DNA of 51,155 nucleotides from Verrucomicrobiota bacterium (GTDB taxonomy: Bacteria > Verrucomicrobiota > Verrucomicrobiia > Limisphaerales > J093), in the NCBI GenBank assembly GCA_016871715.1, contig VHCO01000026.1:1-51155 (forward strand). Direction: 5' to 3'. The notes beneath the pieces are model-generated. The model did not search any database. It had not been told where the DNA came from and saw only the letters and a program-made list of their open reading frames with translations. Shown piece after piece: positions 9,695 through 17,944 of this stretch. The position numbers were made by a program, and so were the translations under genes. Position 1 is the first letter of the stretch; every line of letters starts with the position of its first letter.

Positions 9695-10861
9695 CTATCC
9701 GCCCCCCGCCGGCTTGTCGAGCGGGCCGCCCAAAGACCGCTCCCGCCGGCCAGCGCCCCCAAGCCAGGGTCCCAGAAACGACCAGATGGTGTTCGCCAGG
9801 AACAGCGCCAGGGCAATCCCGTTGCCCATGCTCCCCAGTTGACGCAGCCCCGGCCATCCCCCCAGATCCCCTGCCAAACGCAACAGCAGCGCCCCTTGCA
9901 GCACCACCACGTGCACGTAAAACACCGGCCGAAAATTGATAGGTAACAGCAGCACCGACGGAAAGATCACCGGCGCATGCCCGAAGATCATCAAGAACAC
10001 GAACCCGAGAAAAAAGGCGTGCAGAGCCGCGTCGTAGCTCGATCCGTACTCGAGGGGTGCCCGCAGCCAGAACAGGATCCCCGCCCCTGCCAACCACACA
10101 TAACCGCTGAGGAGACAAACCGCCATGTACCTTGTCAGCCCTGCCTGCCGGATCGTGCGCCGCGCGATGTCGAAGCGCCCCAGCCACAGCGCCATCGCCA
10201 GCAGCCCTAGCCCGAGCAGCCGTTCGCCCAACCGCTGCGCGAAGGCGCTCCAGACCACCCCCGCCAGGAACACCCCCAGCGCCACCCACAACAGTGGCCG
10301 TGCGCTTCGGACCTGCTTTTGGAAACGGCTCAAGTCCAGTCGTTCCCCGAGGATGGTCAACGCCAGAAAACCCATCCACCATGGCACGACCCGGTGGATA
10401 GGCCAGTCCCAGAGCCAGAGCAAATTCCCAGTCAGCCAAGTCACTGCCCCCAATCCCATCACCACGGTGAACAACTCCCGCCGCAACCGGACCACCTCGG
10501 CGGCCGCCAACACAAATACCACACTGCCCAACGTCAAGAGGGTCTCTCCCTTCTTGCCTAACACCCCCACGATCAAGAGCAGCGCGCCCGCCCCCGTCAG
10601 CAGCGGGGCTCCGTACGTCCACCATTTCCCCAACCCAACCGCCCGTTCCAGGCCGATCACCGTGCCCAAGAATCCACAGACCATCAGCGGCCCATGAAAG
10701 GTGATCCAATTGGCGTTCTCGGTCGGGAACGGCAGGTTCAACGGCACCCGAATCAGCCCGCCCCACACTCCTAACACCAACGACAGTATCCCCAGCATCA
10801 GCAGCGGTACCCTCCCGATGCGCTGGCGGAACTGGCTGGGTCGAGACTTCGCGTCCTTCAT
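9695..10861 (-). CDS. Polytopic (about 12-TM) inner-membrane protein, NnrS-like features
   Basis: 388 aa, almost entirely hydrophobic. I count roughly ten to twelve helices (LLMLGILSLVLGVWGGLI, ITFHGPLMVCGFLGTVIGLERAV, and others). Conserved-looking histidines sit in or beside helices: FHGPLMV near residue 55, and LHAFFLGFVFLMIFGHAPVIFPSVLL in the C-terminal half. This histidine pattern resembles NnrS/haem-copper-like proteins, but I cannot assign a family firmly. A GCAGGACGT ribosome-binding site precedes the ATG at 10861. It is the first gene of the glcDEF operon, so a role in glycolate-linked electron transfer or transport is possible (inference). Confidence 0.65.
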   Translation of the reverse strand: MKDAKSRPSQFRQRIGRVPLLMLGILSLVLGVWGGLIRVPLNLPFPTENANWITFHGPLMVCGFLGTVIGLERAVGLGKWWTYGAPLLTGAGALLLIVGVLGKKGETLLTLGSVVFVLAAAEVVRLRRELFTVVMGLGAVTWLTGNLLWLWDWPIHRVVPWWMGFLALTILGERLDLSRFQKQVRSARPLLWVALGVFLAGVVWSAFAQRLGERLLGLGLLAMALWLGRFDIARRTIRQAGLTRYMAVCLLSGYVWLAGAGILFWLRAPLEYGSSYDAALHAFFLGFVFLMIFGHAPVIFPSVLLLPINFRPVFYVHVVVLQGALLLRLAGDLGGWPGLRQLGSMGNGIALALFLANTIWSFLGPWLGGAGRRERSLGGPLDKPAGGG

Positions 10862-10953
10862 ACGTCCTGCAAACCGCGCAGAACGCCACCACAAAGCCGT
10901 CCCAGCGTCAATCCTGCCGCAGGAACCGCCCTCGCCGCACCCCCGCTACCCCC

Positions 10954-11004
10954 GTGTCAATTTCTATTTCTCTGGCAAATCTTATATAATCTGTTGCGGT
11001 GCTG
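10954..11004 (+). repeat. Intergenic box-and-stem repeat, copy 1
   Basis: Begins with the box GTGTCAATTTCTAT. About 41 of 51 positions match copy 2 at 11093. The segment is AT-rich compared with its surroundings. The stem pairing seen in other copies is degraded here. It lies about 90 nt upstream of the reverse-strand membrane-protein gene. Confidence 0.75.
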
Positions 11005-11092
11005 AGGGTGGTCGGGTCAAGCCGGCAAAGGAGAAGAGCCAACGAGCGTCCTCCTCGCCCTCTGGCACTGCGCCGCGGTTGCACCCCGTGTC

Positions 11093-11143
11093 GTGTCAAC
11101 TTCTATCTCACTGGTGAATAATATGTAATCTGTTCCTGTGCTG
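11093..11143 (+). repeat. Intergenic box-and-stem repeat, copy 2
   Basis: Begins with GTGTCAACTTCTAT. ACTGG at box position +18 can pair imperfectly with TCTGT across a 14-nt loop. It has the same orientation as copy 1 and starts 139 nt after it. The rest of 10862-11186 shows no coding sequence I can support. Confidence 0.75.
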
Positions 11144-11186
11144 GCTGTTGCGGACTGTTGGGCTGGGGCTGGTGGGCTGGTCGGGG

Positions 11187-11981
11187 TCAGGGGGCAGAGG
11201 TGAAGGCGGCGAACAGGGAGCGCATCTCCTCCTCGACCTGGGTGGGCTGCGCTGCGGCCAGGGTCTGGGCAATCTCCTCACGTAACAACTGGCGGTAGCG
11301 GCGCCGTAGCCGATGCACCGCCACGCGCAGCGCCCCTTCAGTCATGCCCGCTCCTTGGGCCGCCGCCGCATACGGGATGGCCTCCGGACCCAACACCAGG
11401 AAATCCTTGGCCCGCTGGAATTGGATCCGGCCGCTCTGGTCCTCGGCCGCACACTCCCCCTCCAAGCGGCCCAGGACCCGATCCAACAACGCCACCGCCC
11501 AGGCGCGATCGTAGGCCCGGTCCGGGCTGGCGTCGTGGCTGGGTTCGAGCTGGTAGCGGGTGTCGGCGCTCTGCCAGTCCAGGGATAGGTGCAGGGCCTG
11601 GCCACCGCGCTTTTTGCGATGGATGCGGTCGTGTTCGTTCGCCAGGAAATGCTTCAGACACGCGAGCAGAAAAGCGCGGAACCGGCCCCGTTCGCCGCTC
11701 AGCCCTTCGAGGTAGTTCTTCGCCAAGAACGTCGCGAAGAAGCCCTGCACCAGATCTTCCGCGTCTTCCCGGCTGCGCCCTTGCCGCCGCACATAGGCGT
11801 AGAGCGGATACCAATAGGCCCGGCACAACTCATCGAGCGCCCGGTCCGCGTCCGGGGCCGTCCCCGTGCCCGCTGCCAACACAACAGTCCAGCGGGTCGT
11901 GGCAAACAAGTCGCCGGACTGCGGCGGGCTTGGTGGAGGCTGGAGAGATCCAGCATTCACGGTTGGCTGGGTCGCTTCCAT
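11187..11981 (-). CDS. ECF-family RNA polymerase sigma factor
   Basis: 264 aa. The N-terminal region 2 (FATTRWTVVLAAG, CRAYWYPLYAYVRRQGRSREDAEDLVQGFFATFL) and a C-terminal region 4 with a helix-turn-helix (AAAAQGAGMTEGALRVAVHRLRRRYRQLLREEIAQTL) are clear. The RWTVVLAA opening and the partnership with a zinc-ribbon Ser/Thr kinase are typical of large ECF groups in Planctomycetota and Verrucomicrobiota, where kinase signalling replaces an anti-sigma factor. The ATG at 11981 lies 25 nt inside the 3' end of the kinase gene in another frame, so the two are very likely co-transcribed and co-translated. No anti-sigma gene is adjacent. Confidence 0.9.
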   Translation of the reverse strand: MEATQPTVNAGSLQPPPSPPQSGDLFATTRWTVVLAAGTGTAPDADRALDELCRAYWYPLYAYVRRQGRSREDAEDLVQGFFATFLAKNYLEGLSGERGRFRAFLLACLKHFLANEHDRIHRKKRGGQALHLSLDWQSADTRYQLEPSHDASPDRAYDRAWAVALLDRVLGRLEGECAAEDQSGRIQFQRAKDFLVLGPEAIPYAAAAQGAGMTEGALRVAVHRLRRRYRQLLREEIAQTLAAAQPTQVEEEMRSLFAAFTSAP

Positions 11982-14900
11982 GGGCGGGAATCACGCATGG
12001 GCCCGTCGGGAACGATGGCGAGTTCCTCCGGTTGCAGTGGCCAGGGGCTGTCGAGAGTGGGAGGGACGGCGGCCCCGATACCTAGGTTCCGGGCGAGAGA
12101 GCCTTGTGCGCGCAGGTGGGGCGAGCCCTCCACGAGGCCCGCCGCCGCTCTGGCGGTCGGGACGGTTGGGTTCGGGCTTGAGCCGGCGGACGCCGCGAGC
12201 GGTGGCAGGACAATGCCGCGGATCTGGGACCGCACCCAAGGCGTTTGTTCCAGCACGAGCTCGAGGACTTGGCTGAGTTTCTGCGCCGTTGCGGCTTCCG
12301 TGCCGTGCACGAGGGCATAGCCTTTGGCAGGCGAACCGCCCTGCGGTCCAGTGTGGAAGACCAGCTCCTCGGTTTGGCCGTCGGCCATTCGGGCGATCAT
12401 CCGCAAGGCGTAGGCGCGGCGGTCGAGGGTATGCATGACCTCGTAGCGTAGCGCACCTGCCTGGGTGTCGTAACGCGGCTCGCTCCACAACGCCAGGGCG
12501 TTCGGGACGAGGTCCCGCGCCACCTTGGTCTTGAGCGAGTAGACCGATACAGGACTCCAGGGGCCGAAACTGGACGCAACGTCATAAGTGACCGTGTGCG
12601 GCACACTGGAGAAGCAGACTAACTCGGCCTGAGCCTCGAGGTTGCGTTCGCGATCGCGGATCTTGGCGGGCAGTTCCCAGTCGCTGGGCGGCGGATCGAA
12701 GGTGGGCTGCTGGCTGTGGATGCGGCTTCCGGCCGGTAGGCTCCAACGCACGTAGCAAAGCACCTCGTTTTCCGGGACGATGGTGATCTGCGGGCGCCGC
12801 GTCGGGACCAACTCGGGCAACTCGAGGATCTCGAACCGCGGTTCTCCACACAGGGTGCCGTCCGGCCAAAACCAGCGTGCTGCCCCCCGCGGATCGCGGC
12901 ACAGGGCGACCGCCTCGAGCACCGCGCCGTTGCCCAAGCTGATTCGATAGCTCCCCGTAGCGCCGACCGCGGTGGCGGTCGCCTCAGTCTCTTGCAGCGC
13001 GGCTTGTTGCAGCGCGATTTCGGTGCGGCTCGTTTGTTCGGCCAGTCGCGCGGCGAGCTGCTGCCGCTCGGCCCGGATTTTCTCTGAGTCGGGCACCCAG
13101 AGCAGGGCCCCGGCGAGTAGAACCGGCCACGTCCAGACGGCCATCGACGCTCGAGCGTCCCCGCCCCAGCGATCAGGGGCGCCGCGGATGCGGCGCCGCG
13201 CGCTCAAGCCCAGCGCGACGCTGGCGAGTCCAGCCAGGATGGCTCCGCCGGCCAGCAAGAGAGTGACCACATACTCGGCGGTGCCGGGGTTCCAGCTTGG
13301 GTCGCGCCGCACACTCTGGACCAAGATGAGGAAGGCACCGCCGACCGGGAGGCTCACGGCCAACGCGGCCCAAGCGGCGAACACCTGCCAGGGCGTTCGC
13401 CGCCCGCTGTCGGCCTCGCCATGAACGGGCGTGGCTGGATCGGCGGCGAGCGTTCCCATGGCCCACGCCAGGAGGACACCCAGACCCGTGCCCGACGGCA
13501 AACCCAGTAGGGCAGTGTAGAACTGCGCGTCGGCGTCCAAGTCCACGTTCAACGCTTCGTGACCGCTGAGCACGAACCACAAGCATGTCAGGGGCGGAAG
13601 CCACAATAGCGTGGCGGTCCAGGCCAGCCGCCGCTGTTGGAGTCCCTGCGGTGTGTCCGTTGGGAAGAACCAGTTGGCGCATAACCAGACCGGCAGCGCC
13701 ACGAGGCCATTGAGGACCACCACCACCACCAACGCCCACGAGGGCGGGTTCAGCAACGTCACTACCACACCGAGTACGGCGAAGAACAGCGTCGCCACAT
13801 ACGCCACCTTGACCCGGTAGACCAACCCAGCCACCAGGAGGATCTCCGCCAGGACCGACCACCCCGCTTGGGGTCCGGCGACCGCCTTCCACACCGCGAC
13901 GACCGCCAGGGTGACCAGGGCCAACCACAGCACCGACGGCATCTGCGCCAACCGGCCCGGACGCGGGCTCACCGACCCGGGGTGCGGGGGGGCCGGTCCG
14001 GTTGCGGTGGTTGGGGTTGGGGGGGGCGTCGCGGCCGGGGCTGAGCTCGTCGCGATGCCCTGGACATCGGACTTGACCTCGCTGGCTTGTTGGTAACGGC
14101 GGTCGGGCTCTTTCTCGAGGGCGTGGAGAACCACATCGTCCAGGCGCACGTCCACCTGCACCTTGCGCGACGGGGGCGGGAATTTGCCCAGAGGCAATTC
14201 GCCGGTCAGCATCTCGTAAAAGACGACCCCCAGCGAGTAGATGTCCGCGCGGTGATCCACCTCGGTGGGGCGCTCGACCTGCTCGGGGGCCATGTAATGC
14301 GGGGTGCCCATCACCTGGCCCGCCACCGTCAGGCGTGCCTCCGAGGTCTGCGGCGCCAGGATCTTGGCCAGACCGAAATCGGCGATTTTCACCCGGCCGC
14401 GCCGATCCACCAAGATGTTCTCCGGCTTGATGTCGCGGTGCACCACGCCCTCGTCGTGTGCGTACTGCAGGGCATCGCACACCTGGGGCACGATCGCCAG
14501 GGCCTCCCGCGGCGACAACCGCCCCGCCCGCACCAACTGCCGCAGATTCGCCCCATCCACATATTCCATCACGAAATAGTGATAACCCAGCCCGCTCGAC
14601 TGCGAAGCCCGGTCGGCTGCGCCTCCTGGCGCCCCCTCGCCGGCTCCGCCCGTCGGCGCTGCAGGGTGTGTCACCTGGCCGAACTCGTGCACGGCGACAA
14701 TGTTCGGATGGTTGAGTCGGGCCAAGGCGCGCGCCTCACGGTTGAAACGTTCCGCAAACTTGGCCCCATCCTCAGCTTGAACGGGAACGATCTTGAGCGC
14801 CACCCAACGGTCAAGCCCCGGTTGCCGCGCTTTGTAAACGGCGCCCATCCCGCCCTTGCCGACCCATTCGACCAACTCGAGCTGCGGGAACAGCGGCGCG

Positions 14901-15076
14901 ACCTCGGCAACCGAGGGAGGGTGGAACGGCGGACGGTCGCCGCCTGGAACGGCCTCGGTAGCCAGACCCTGCTCGAGCAGGCAGGCCGGGCACAACCCCC
15001 CGGGCGCGTGCGACGCGAGCGGCATGCCACACCCCGGACAGGTGCGGTCCGAATCGGTGTTCATGGTCGAGTTCAT
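11957..15076 (-). CDS. Zinc-ribbon Ser/Thr protein kinase with membrane domain
   Basis: 1039 aa. An N-terminal zinc ribbon (C13, C16, C29, C32) is followed by a Hanks-type kinase at about 66-345: glycine loop 72-80, VALKI lysine K95, HRD 213-215, DFG 233-235, APE 263-265, so the domain looks active. A Gly/Ala-rich insertion (about 137-162) precedes the hinge. A Pro/Thr linker and a polytopic hydrophobic region (about 380-680) follow, then a possible coiled coil (AERQQLAARLAEQT) and a 300-residue C-terminal region of unknown fold that may sense a signal. The start gives MNSTMNTDS; Met5 is an alternative. Its stop lies inside the ECF gene, which is its likely output. Confidence 0.9.
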   Translation of the reverse strand: MNSTMNTDSDRTCPGCGMPLASHAPGGLCPACLLEQGLATEAVPGGDRPPFHPPSVAEVAPLFPQLELVEWVGKGGMGAVYKARQPGLDRWVALKIVPVQAEDGAKFAERFNREARALARLNHPNIVAVHEFGQVTHPAAPTGGAGEGAPGGAADRASQSSGLGYHYFVMEYVDGANLRQLVRAGRLSPREALAIVPQVCDALQYAHDEGVVHRDIKPENILVDRRGRVKIADFGLAKILAPQTSEARLTVAGQVMGTPHYMAPEQVERPTEVDHRADIYSLGVVFYEMLTGELPLGKFPPPSRKVQVDVRLDDVVLHALEKEPDRRYQQASEVKSDVQGIATSSAPAATPPPTPTTATGPAPPHPGSVSPRPGRLAQMPSVLWLALVTLAVVAVWKAVAGPQAGWSVLAEILLVAGLVYRVKVAYVATLFFAVLGVVVTLLNPPSWALVVVVVLNGLVALPVWLCANWFFPTDTPQGLQQRRLAWTATLLWLPPLTCLWFVLSGHEALNVDLDADAQFYTALLGLPSGTGLGVLLAWAMGTLAADPATPVHGEADSGRRTPWQVFAAWAALAVSLPVGGAFLILVQSVRRDPSWNPGTAEYVVTLLLAGGAILAGLASVALGLSARRRIRGAPDRWGGDARASMAVWTWPVLLAGALLWVPDSEKIRAERQQLAARLAEQTSRTEIALQQAALQETEATATAVGATGSYRISLGNGAVLEAVALCRDPRGAARWFWPDGTLCGEPRFEILELPELVPTRRPQITIVPENEVLCYVRWSLPAGSRIHSQQPTFDPPPSDWELPAKIRDRERNLEAQAELVCFSSVPHTVTYDVASSFGPWSPVSVYSLKTKVARDLVPNALALWSEPRYDTQAGALRYEVMHTLDRRAYALRMIARMADGQTEELVFHTGPQGGSPAKGYALVHGTEAATAQKLSQVLELVLEQTPWVRSQIRGIVLPPLAASAGSSPNPTVPTARAAAGLVEGSPHLRAQGSLARNLGIGAAVPPTLDSPWPLQPEELAIVPDGPMRDSRPWKRPSQP

Positions 15077-15235
15077 ACCGTGTCTTCAACCTCCTCAGAA
15101 GCGAAAATGCACCCGTGTTACAGCCCAACTCACCGCCGGCCGCCCTGACGCGGGCCGCATTATCCGGCCCGAATTCTTCGCGAGGCGCTTGAGGGCTGCC
15201 AGCGCGGGTGAAACCCGGCAGGCTCCTAATGGGGC

Positions 15236-15301
15236 GTGGGTCGTCCGACCCGCTGGGCGGACGTGGCCGGCCGCGGTCCAGCGCGCGAAGGACTCGAGTT
15301 G
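15236..15301 (+). repeat. 66-nt degenerate intergenic repeat, copy A
   Basis: About two thirds identical, without gaps, to 48408-48473 (shared GTGGGTCG, CGCTGG-N-CGGACG and AGGA-N-TCG). It lies upstream of the putative cupin promoter. The remainder of 15077-15364 shows only a short direct repeat of TGCCCTTTAG at 15299-15322. Confidence 0.45.
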
Positions 15302-15324
15302 CCCTTTAGGGATGCCCTTTAGAG

Positions 15325-15354
15325 TTGCAGATCGGCGCCGGCACGCCAGATTCT
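15325..15354 (+). promoter_or_regulatory. Putative promoter of the cupin gene
   Basis: TTGCAG (15325-15330), 18-nt spacer, GATTCT (15349-15354), ten bases before the ATG at 15365. The -10 is weak. Pattern only. Confidence 0.3.
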
Positions 15355-15364
15355 GGGCGCGGTC

Positions 15365-15778
15365 ATGGACGTGAAGAACCTCGAAGAAGTGCCGGCCTTC
15401 AGGACCAAGGACGGCTCAGAAATCCGCGAGCTTCTGGCGCACCGGAACTCGGCGATCCGGCGCCAGAGCCTGGCGGAAGCGCGCCTGGACGCCGGCGCCG
15501 CGACGCAGGAGCACTACCACCCCCTGACCGAGGAGATTTATTACATCACGGCAGGCACCGGGCGCATCCGCGTCGAGGGTGAGGAGCGGGTGGTCGGCCC
15601 TGGCGATGCCATTGCCATCCCGCCCGGGCACCGGCACAAGTTGTGGAACCTGGGGTCAGTGGTCTTGCGCTTGCTCTGTTGCTGCGCCCCGCCGTACGAA
15701 CACGAGGACACTGTGATCACGGAAGGCGCGGCCCACGACCGCCCCGCGGTGTCGGGCCCGGATGAGGCGGCGGCTTGA
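15365..15778 (+). CDS. Small single-domain cupin
   Basis: 137 aa with one conserved cupin barrel. Motif 1 is complete (H50, H52, E57, then G64) and motif 2 is complete (G80, P86, G88, H91, N95), so a divalent metal site is expected. Beta-strand sequences ITAGTGRIRVEGEE and GDAIAIPPGHRHKLWN are typical. Three consecutive cysteines (CCC, 105-107) follow the barrel. Such small cupins can be sugar isomerases, dioxygenases or ligand sensors; nothing here chooses between them. It stands alone, and a strong hairpin follows. Confidence 0.82.
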   Translation: MDVKNLEEVPAFRTKDGSEIRELLAHRNSAIRRQSLAEARLDAGAATQEHYHPLTEEIYYITAGTGRIRVEGEERVVGPGDAIAIPPGHRHKLWNLGSVVLRLLCCCAPPYEHEDTVITEGAAHDRPAVSGPDEAAA

Positions 15779-15815
15779 TGGAATCCTGACGGATGCGACT
15801 CCGGGATCGACGACC

Positions 15816-15855
15816 GTTTGCAGGTAAGGCGCGCAGTTCTCTGCGCGCCGCAAAC
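15816..15855 (+). terminator. Strong hairpin after the cupin gene, no U-tract
   Basis: Perfect 9-bp stem GGCGCGCAG / CTGCGCGCC with loop TTCT (15828-15849), extended by GTTTGC / GCAAAC (15816-15821, 15850-15855) with a six-base bulge. No T-run follows, so it may be an RNA-stability element or a non-canonical terminator. Confidence 0.45.
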
Positions 15856-15918
15856 CGTTGTGAGCCGGGGAGGCCGCAGTGCGCCCTATCGCCGAGGGGT
15901 GGTGCGTCTCGTTGACTC

Positions 15919-16191
15919 ATGACTATGTCTGCAAGTCCTGTTCGCCTGTTCATCAAACCGTCCTGCGGGTGGTGCCGCCAGGCCATGCGCTGGCTAGACG
16001 ACCGCGGCGTGCGCTACCAGGCGCTGGATGTGATCGCTGACTCCCAGGCCCACGCCGAAATGGTCCGGCTCTCTGGCCAGAGCCTCGCGCCCGTCCTCGA
16101 GGTCAACGGCCAAGTGCTGGCCGACTTCGGCGCGGCGGAGTTGGCGGCCTGGTGGCCTAAGGTGGTCGGCAACCGCGACGATCGAGCATGA
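15919..16191 (+). CDS. Glutaredoxin
   Basis: 90 aa, normal for a one-domain glutaredoxin (thioredoxin fold). The redox site is KPSCGWC with C16 and C19; the CGWC pair differs from the usual CPYC but keeps both cysteines. The cis-proline segment LAPVLEVNG and the glutathione-loop-like DFGAAEL follow. Its TGA overlaps the lipA ATG as ATGA, so the two are translationally coupled. Redox support for the iron-sulfur enzyme LipA is a reasonable inference. Met3 is an alternative start. Confidence 0.85.
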   Translation: MTMSASPVRLFIKPSCGWCRQAMRWLDDRGVRYQALDVIADSQAHAEMVRLSGQSLAPVLEVNGQVLADFGAAELAAWWPKVVGNRDDRA

Positions 16192-17078
16192 TCTCCGCCC
16201 CTCCCGAAACGTCGCCGCGGCCGCGCTTGCCGGCCTGGCTGCGGATGAACTTGCCCACCGGCGCGAGTTACGCCCAGACGCGCTCCCTGCTGAACCGACT
16301 CCGGCTGCACACGGTGTGCGAGAGCGCGCGCTGCCCGAATCACTGGGAATGCTGGAGCCAAGGGACAGCCACGTTCATGATTGCGGGCGACCGTTGCACG
16401 CGGGCCTGCGCCTTCTGTGCCGTCGACACTGCGAGGCCGCTTCCGCTCGAGCCCGATGAACCGGCGCGCGTGGCGGAGGCGACGCAGCGCATGCGGCTCA
16501 AGCACGTGGTGATCACGGCCGTGGCGCGCGATGACCTGCCCGACGGAGGCGCCGGCCATTTCCAGCAGACCATCGCCGCCGTGCGCGACCGCAATCCCGG
16601 CACGGTCATCGAGGTGCTCACGCCCGACTTCAACGGCCGGGCCGAGGCCGTGGCCGCCGTGTTGGCCGCTCGACCGGACATCTTCAACCACAACCTCGAG
16701 ACCGTCCGCCGGCTCACCCCCACGGTCCGGTCCCGCGCGACCTACGACCGCTCGTTGGCGGTGCTGGCTCTGGCCAAACAACGCGGTGCCCCGGGCCTCT
16801 ACACCAAGTCCGGTCTCATGCTCGGCTTGGGCGAGCAACCGGAAGAAGTGCGCCTCGCGCTGGCAGACCTGCGCCGCGTCGGTTGCGACCTCCTGACCCT
16901 CGGCCAGTACCTGCAACCGACCCCAACCCACTTGCCCGTGCAGGAGTTTGTCCCTCCGGAGCGTTTTGCCGAATGGGGCCACCTGGCTCGCGCGCTGGGC
17001 TTCGTTCACGTCGCCAGCGGCCCGAAGGTGCGCAGCTCTTACCACGCCGACGAATTCACCCTGCCCTCCGGCGCCTAA
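16188..17078 (+). CDS. lipA: Lipoyl synthase
   Basis: 296 aa. Radical-SAM enzyme inserting two sulfurs into protein-bound octanoyl groups to make the lipoyl cofactor of 2-oxoacid dehydrogenases and the glycine cleavage system. Both 4Fe-4S clusters are complete: the auxiliary cluster C44, C49, C55 (CESARCPNHWEC) and the radical-SAM cluster C70, C74, C77 (CTRACAFC). The C-terminal RSSYHA motif with its cluster-ligand serine is present. Length is normal. The ATGA overlap with the glutaredoxin fixes the start. No lipB is visible nearby. Confidence 0.96.
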   Translation: MISAPPETSPRPRLPAWLRMNLPTGASYAQTRSLLNRLRLHTVCESARCPNHWECWSQGTATFMIAGDRCTRACAFCAVDTARPLPLEPDEPARVAEATQRMRLKHVVITAVARDDLPDGGAGHFQQTIAAVRDRNPGTVIEVLTPDFNGRAEAVAAVLAARPDIFNHNLETVRRLTPTVRSRATYDRSLAVLALAKQRGAPGLYTKSGLMLGLGEQPEEVRLALADLRRVGCDLLTLGQYLQPTPTHLPVQEFVPPERFAEWGHLARALGFVHVASGPKVRSSYHADEFTLPSGA

Positions 17079-17080
17079 CT

Positions 17081-17845
17081 ATGGGGTGGCTCTGCGGCTT
17101 CGCATTCCTGGCTGGGTTAGTCGATTCGGTGGTCGGCGGCGGTGGCTTGATCCAGTTGCCGGCGTTGTTTTTGTTTCTGCCGAGCCCGGCCGCGGCGGTC
17201 ATCCCCACGGTCCTGGGCAGTAACAAGATGTCCTCGATCTGCGGCACGGGGATGGCGGTGGTGCAGTATGCGCGTCGGATCCGACTCCCCTGGCCGTCGT
17301 TGTGGCCCGCAGCGGGCGCAGCGTTGGTTTGCTCCTTCGCCGGCGCGCGCGCCGTCACGCTTATCCAGCCGGCGGTGCTCGAGCCGCTGGTCCTGGGACT
17401 GATGGTTGCGGTCGCCGTTTACACCTTCGTCCGCAAAGACCTGGGGAGCCTCCACGCGCCTCACCTCGACGCCCGCAGCGAACGGTGGCTCGGCCTCGGG
17501 GTCGGTGCGGTGATTGGGTTCTACGACGGTTTCTTCGGGCCGGGCACGGGCAGTTTCCTGATCTTTGCCTACATCGGGCTGTTCGGTTTCGATTTCCTCC
17601 GGGCCAGCGCCAGCGCCAAGGTCATCAACTTCGCCACCAACTTGTCCGCCCTGGCCTACTTCGCCGCCACCGATCACATCCTCTACCGGTACGCGTTGCC
17701 CATGGGCTTGTGCAACATCCTCGGGGCCATTGCCGGCACGCGCCTGGCCATCCTGCGCGGGAACCGGTTTGTGCGGGCGTTGTTCCTGATCGTGGTGACC
17801 GTCATGATCCTGCGGTTCGCCTGGGACGTGCTGCGCCCCGCCTGA
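17081..17845 (+). CDS. TauE/SafE family (DUF81) permease
   Basis: 254 aa from the ATG just after the lipA stop; the frame is open upstream inside lipA but that part is not membrane-like. About eight helices in two repeats, each with the family's glycine-rich signature: LAGLVDSVVGGGGLIQLPAL at the N-terminus and GFYDGFFGPGTGSFL near residue 148, followed by ASAKVINFATNLSAL. The family exports or imports sulfur-containing or organic anions such as sulfite and sulfonates. The substrate here is unknown. The position directly behind lipA hints at co-transcription, and sulfur metabolism is only a guess. Confidence 0.88.
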   Translation: MGWLCGFAFLAGLVDSVVGGGGLIQLPALFLFLPSPAAAVIPTVLGSNKMSSICGTGMAVVQYARRIRLPWPSLWPAAGAALVCSFAGARAVTLIQPAVLEPLVLGLMVAVAVYTFVRKDLGSLHAPHLDARSERWLGLGVGAVIGFYDGFFGPGTGSFLIFAYIGLFGFDFLRASASAKVINFATNLSALAYFAATDHILYRYALPMGLCNILGAIAGTRLAILRGNRFVRALFLIVVTVMILRFAWDVLRPA

Positions 17846-17908
17846 ACCGAACCGGTCCGATTCAGCAGAGCTGCGCAGCCGCAGCCGCCACCTCGAGCGA
17901 CATTGCGC

Positions 17909-17937
17909 TTGGAGCCTTCTGGGGCGCCGGCCATACT
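17909..17937 (+). promoter_or_regulatory. Putative leaderless promoter of polX
   Basis: TTGGAG (17909-17914), exactly 17-nt spacer, CATACT (17932-17937), then seven bases to the ATG at 17945. A start point on the A of ATG would give a leaderless mRNA. No ribosome-binding site is visible. Confidence 0.5.
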
Positions 17938-17944
17938 CGCGGGC

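Noticed and set aside
9681..10892. A 403-residue reverse frame overlapping the 12-TM protein gene
   Set aside because: It is Gly/Arg-rich without motifs, while the alternative frame shows clear membrane helices.
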